From contig JBEKSX010000008.1 of the NCBI GenBank assembly GCA_049516635.1, positions 1-57,791 of the forward strand: a stretch of DNA of 57,791 nucleotides, written 5' to 3'. This DNA is from JBEKSX01 sp049516635 (GTDB lineage Bacteria; Bacteroidota; Ignavibacteria; Tepidaquicellales; OLB5). How positions within the stretch are numbered: position 1 is the stretch's first letter; the number at the start of each line of letters is the position of its first letter. The notes under the pieces were generated by a model that searched no databases, had not been told where the DNA came from, and was given only the letters and a program-made list of their open reading frames with translations. This document shows positions 54,492 to 57,791 of the stretch, piece after piece. Position numbers and translations under genes: made by a program.

Positions 54492-55910
54492 TCATTGAAG
54501 CGATTTTGCTTTTTCAACCGCTTCCTCTATCGTGCCGACAAGATGAAATGCATTCTCCGGCAGATCGTCGTATTCGCCGGCAAGGATAGACTTAAATCCT
54601 TTTATCGAATCCTCAAGCTTTACATATTTCCCGGCTTTGTTAGTGAACTGCTCCGCAACAAAGAACGGCTGTGAAAGAAATCTCTGTATTCTCCTTGCGC
54701 GTTTCACGGCGATCTTATCCTCATCGGACAGCTCATCTATACCGAGAATGTTTATGATGTCCTGCAGATCTCTATACTTCTGCAGTATCTCTTTTATCGC
54801 CTGCGCAGTATCATAATGCTCGTCCCCTACAACATGCGGATCAAGAATCCTCGATGTAGAAGAAAGAGGATCGACAGCGGGATAAATTCCCAGCTCAAAT
54901 ATTTTCCTGTCGAGCACGGTGGTTGCATCAAGGTGCGAGAACACTGCTGCCGGAGCAGGATCTGTAAGGTCATCAGCGGGAACGTAAATCGCCTGTACAG
55001 AAGTAATGGAGCCTTTGTCCGTAGAAGTAATTCTTTCCTGCAGAGCACCCATCTCGCTTGCCAATGTCGGCTGGTATCCTACAGCGGATGGCATCCTTCC
55101 GAGTAAAGCCGATACTTCCGAGCCGGCTTGTGTGAACCTGAATATATTGTCAATGAACAGCAGGACATCCTTGCCTTCCACATCCCTGAAATATTCTGCA
55201 ACGGTTAATGCGGTCAGTCCTACACGCTGTCTTGCACCCGGCGGTTCGTTCATCTGTCCGAAGACGAGTGCCGTTTTATTTATCACGCCCGATTCCTTCA
55301 TTTCGAGCCAGAGGTCATTGCCTTCCCTGGTCCTTTCGCCGACACCGCCGAACACAGAGATCCCGCCGTGGAATTTTGCAATGTTATGGATCAGCTCCTG
55401 AATTATTACCGTCTTTCCGACACCTGCACCGCCGAATAAACCGGTCTTTCCTCCTTTTGTGTACGGTTCCAGAAGGTCAACTACTTTAATTCCCGTCTCA
55501 AGGATCTCTCTATTAGTAGAAAGATTTTCCAGCTTCGGTGAAGGTCGGTGTATAGGGTATTTCAGTTTTGTATGTATCTCACCGAGTCCGTCTATGGGAT
55601 GCCCTATAACGTTAATTAAGCGTCCCAGAACTTCCGGTCCTACGGGTATTTCAATGGGTAAACCCGTGTCTATGGCTTTCATTCCCCTTACGAGTCCGTC
55701 AGTACTATCCATCGCAACCGCTCTCACGCGGTCCTCACCAAGGTGCTGCTGAACTTCGACCACCAGTACATCCTCCACTCCTTCTGTGGTAGTACGCGGG
55801 ATCTGCAACGCATGATATATCTCCGGCAGGTGACCCTCGGAAAAATCGATATCAACCACAGGTCCTATAACCTGAACAATTTCTCCTTCATTTACCTGTT
55901 TTTTTGCCAT
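54492..55910 (-). CDS. atpD: F1F0 ATP synthase subunit beta
   Basis: A 472-residue catalytic subunit of F1. All key motifs are intact: P-loop GGAGVGKT, GERTREGNDL with the catalytic Glu, VLLFIDNIFRF (Walker B), the ALLGRMPSAVGYQPTLA segment and the DELSDED loop near 395. Length is normal. It is first in the atpDC unit, followed by atpC and then the tRNA-Lys gene. Confidence 0.98.
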   Translation of the reverse strand: MAKKQVNEGEIVQVIGPVVDIDFSEGHLPEIYHALQIPRTTTEGVEDVLVVEVQQHLGEDRVRAVAMDSTDGLVRGMKAIDTGLPIEIPVGPEVLGRLINVIGHPIDGLGEIHTKLKYPIHRPSPKLENLSTNREILETGIKVVDLLEPYTKGGKTGLFGGAGVGKTVIIQELIHNIAKFHGGISVFGGVGERTREGNDLWLEMKESGVINKTALVFGQMNEPPGARQRVGLTALTVAEYFRDVEGKDVLLFIDNIFRFTQAGSEVSALLGRMPSAVGYQPTLASEMGALQERITSTDKGSITSVQAIYVPADDLTDPAPAAVFSHLDATTVLDRKIFELGIYPAVDPLSSTSRILDPHVVGDEHYDTAQAIKEILQKYRDLQDIINILGIDELSDEDKIAVKRARRIQRFLSQPFFVAEQFTNKAGKYVKLEDSIKGFKSILAGEYDDLPENAFHLVGTIEEAVEKAKSLQ

Positions 55911-56211
55911 TTATACCCTATCGAAAATTTTAAACTAAAGAATAACAAATATAAAAATTTTATGGCAAAATTGAAAGGTAAAGTTCAATTTTGCGGTTGT
56001 TCTGGATAAATCCAAATTAATTGATATAAGAGATTTTAAAGATAAAAAAAACAAGCTATAAAGCACTTTACATTAATTTTTGCTTCTAACCCCCTTGTGT
56101 CCCCCCTTTAATCAAAGGGGGGACACAAGGGGGGTTTTAGGTTAAGTTTATTAAATTTATAAAATAGTTGACTTAATTAAAAATATTTCAAGATCCAATT
56201 CATTTTCGAAA
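55911..56211. other. Intergenic region with a long hairpin repeat
   Basis: About 300 bases between atpD and the zinc-ribbon gene, both on the minus strand. It contains the large hairpin at 56088-56135 and the atpDC promoter, which I cannot define. Confidence 0.5.
56088..56135. repeat. Long C/G-rich hairpin
   Basis: ACCCCCTTGTGTCCCCCCTTT pairs almost perfectly with its complement across the loop AATC, a stem of about 21 bp. It may terminate the 56212 gene, but it resembles the dispersed C-run palindromes at 983 and 57435. Confidence 0.75.
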
Positions 56212-57372
56212 TCATTCTTCAATATCAACTGCCTTTCCATCGATATATTTATAAAATTTTGATGAATGTTTTACGGTATCATATTCCAAAGTTGCCATCA
56301 AATTGAGCGAAGATGCATTCTTTGATATCCAGTCTTTATTATGCTTTGACTGTAAAGCCGTATTCCTTTGGGCCGAACTTTTATCCGAGTAATAATTAAA
56401 ATATATTACTTTATCCTTTGAAACGTTCTTATCGATCATTTCCTTATTTATTTTTGACAATGCATCATCTGAACTTAAAGATGTATATACTGAAACATAG
56501 GCAAATCCATTCTGGGATATCGTGTTTTCGATGGTATAATTATTTTTTTTACCGGATAGTTCATTTATCAAATTGCTTATATGTTTATCTTTGTTCGTAT
56601 AATTTTTCACAACCATGTAGCCTCCAACAATCAGTACTATCAAAAATATAAATTTCAAAAAGCCGAATGAACTTTTTTTTGCTGCGATACCGCTTCCCTG
56701 CACTGTTGAGACAGGTGATTGCATATTGAAATCCTTTGTATCGATAAACGAGCCCGTCTTTTTTATCTGTTTATCGAGATCTGAAATATTATCCGAGATA
56801 TCTTTGTTCTCAGGCATAAGCTCATAAGCTTTCTGGAGAGCTTTCATGGATTCCCCTGCAAGGCGTTTGGCATTAGCGAGCATATTGCCGAACTCAACTG
56901 AGAATCCGCCTGTTTTCAGCGGGTTAAGAACGATATTGCGTCCGTTCTTAATATTGTTCAGCACAGCCATAACAATTCTATTTATCTCAACCGCCTCTTT
57001 CTTTTTCATATTGTCCTGTTCATCTTGTGGTGTGTATTTGACTGCATTATCCATCAGCACAAGCATTTCATCGAACCTGATATCGCTGAGTCCCGATAGA
57101 CTTCCTGCACACAACGCTTTGCCGAACCAAGCATCGGCATCTCCTCCGTTCAGCTCAAGTACCTTGTTGTAATAATCGTACGCTTCCTGAAAACTTCCGC
57201 CCTGCAAAGCTGAGTTTGCCAGTGAGCGGAAATTATCGATGTTGTTTCCGGTACCGATCAGATCTTTAACTCTAACATTAGCACCGCAGTAATCACACGT
57301 TATGACGTCCTTCCCTTCGGGGATTTTGAGCTCTGCTCCGCACTCGGGACATTTGGCTGTTGTTAATTCCAT
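56212..57372 (-). CDS. Zinc-ribbon / TPR membrane protein
   Basis: This 386-residue protein opens with a zinc ribbon (Cys8, Cys11, Cys26, Cys29: CPEC and CDYC), then TPR-like helices (about 48-200, FQEAYDYYNKVLELNGGDADAWFGKAL), one transmembrane helix (about 228-246) and a C-terminal extracytoplasmic domain of about 135 residues that I do not recognise. Zinc-ribbon-plus-TPR-plus-TM proteins of this kind are common and uncharacterised. It stands alone. Confidence 0.75.
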   Translation of the reverse strand: MELTTAKCPECGAELKIPEGKDVITCDYCGANVRVKDLIGTGNNIDNFRSLANSALQGGSFQEAYDYYNKVLELNGGDADAWFGKALCAGSLSGLSDIRFDEMLVLMDNAVKYTPQDEQDNMKKKEAVEINRIVMAVLNNIKNGRNIVLNPLKTGGFSVEFGNMLANAKRLAGESMKALQKAYELMPENKDISDNISDLDKQIKKTGSFIDTKDFNMQSPVSTVQGSGIAAKKSSFGFLKFIFLIVLIVGGYMVVKNYTNKDKHISNLINELSGKKNNYTIENTISQNGFAYVSVYTSLSSDDALSKINKEMIDKNVSKDKVIYFNYYSDKSSAQRNTALQSKHNKDWISKNASSLNLMATLEYDTVKHSSKFYKYIDGKAVDIEE

Positions 57373-57434
57373 GTTCCTAATTATCTAATTTTGATACTTT
57401 TAACAAATCATCGTAAAATAAAATTGCATTAACC

Positions 57435-57544
57435 AAAACCCCCCTTAATCCCCTCTCCGCCTATGGCGGATCTTCGACTTTAATTAAAGTGGGACATCCG
57501 CTTCAAGCGGAGAGGGGAGGAGCAAAGCGGAAGGGGGTTTTAAA
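57435..57544. repeat. Nested C/G-rich inverted repeat
   Basis: CCCCTCTCCGC (57450-57460) pairs with GCGGAGAGGGG (57507-57517), inside a looser outer pairing of AAAACCCCCC with GGGGGTTTT. Same general class as the hairpins at 983 and 56088. Non-coding. Confidence 0.65.
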
Positions 57545-57581
57545 ACTTTTTCAAACGATTTAATGATTTCTTTAAGCATAT

Positions 57582-57779
57582 TCAAAACTTAAAATCTACC
57601 ATTTTGACATACCACATGACGTTCCTGGAAATTTTCAGAACGAAACGTTTGTTCGGTTCTCTTTTCTTCCACCTCTTATAAGAGTACAAATATTTCGTAT
57701 CCGGTATTTTATAGATATCGGGGTCCTTCTCATCGATGCGATCTTCCAATTTGTTAATTCGTTTGAGATACATTTTCAT
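57582..57779 (-). CDS. Small basic protein, unknown function
   Basis: A 65-residue, strongly basic protein (MKMYLKRINKLEDRIDEKD...) with no signal peptide. CGGAGAA upstream of the ATG, at the window edge, is a good ribosome binding site. I do not recognise it; it could be a nucleic-acid-associated small protein, but only its charge suggests this. Confidence 0.5.
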   Translation of the reverse strand: MKMYLKRINKLEDRIDEKDPDIYKIPDTKYLYSYKRWKKREPNKRFVLKISRNVMWYVKMVDFKF

Positions 57780-57791
57780 TGAGTTTCTCCG

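Noticed and set aside
54816..55752. Plus-strand frames over atpD
   Set aside because: atpD is unambiguous; the frames are antisense shadows in a slightly GC-richer gene.

Overview
The window looks like chromosomal DNA from an uncultured, AT-rich member of the Ignavibacteria/Chlorobi side of the Bacteroidota-related lineages. Seven intact secreted proteins end in a type IX secretion (T9SS) sorting domain (NYPNPFNP near its start, SG[VI]Y(F/Y) plus a final basic 'KM[VM]L[LIM]K' at its end), most of them on Ycf48/Asp-box beta-propeller repeats. atpD-atpC stand alone as a two-gene unit, as is common in Bacteroidota and Chlorobi. Many genes have clear Shine-Dalgarno sequences (for example the protease at 12867 and the OmpA-VWA gene at 52507), which is less typical of Bacteroidetes proper. 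This taxonomic placement is inference. No T9SS machinery lies in the window.

Left chromosomal part (1-20983): small secreted or lipoprotein genes, an oligopeptide-binding lipoprotein, a DUF6600 (YXWXW-type) protein, four T9SS-exported beta-propellers, an HtrA-like protease fused to TPRs, a two-gene unit of a WYL-domain regulator and a B3/B4 tRNA-binding-domain protein, and a membrane-anchored STAND-like ATPase with TPRs. Several GC-rich hairpin repeats lie between genes here and again at the right edge (56.1 and 57.5 kb); I saw none in the middle.

Integrated island (about 20984-53958, 33 kb): a tyrosine integrase lies next to an intact tRNA-Lys(TTT) at 53915-53986. The 3' 44 bases of that tRNA recur at 20984-21027 in the same orientation with two compensating T-stem changes, which marks attL and attR. 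Both inner flanks carry paired TAGTCACTAAA-type motifs that look like integrase arm sites. Cargo: a coiled-coil/B-lectin/papain-like fusion beside two membrane or secreted unknowns; a dinB-lexA-DUF6504-like module with a shared 20-bp palindromic operator; T9SS propellers; an Nramp-related transporter with altered metal-site motifs; a second DUF6600 protein; a large TPR protein; a TonB-receptor-like barrel; a two-gene ABC exporter; AqpZ; a broken FG-GAP/FN3 giant; and an OmpA-VWA protein. It has no conjugation, phage structural or replication genes that I can recognise, so it is a cargo island or a decayed integrative element. Decay is evident: two truncated DUF6504 copies, an orphan T9SS tail, a propeller fragment, and two other broken genes.

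Right chromosomal part (53987-57791): atpC, atpD, a zinc-ribbon/TPR membrane protein and a small basic protein.

The strongest leads are the SOS-like module with its operators (26.4-28.7 kb), the tRNA-Lys island boundaries, and the lectin-protease fusion with its neighbours (21.5-25.9 kb).
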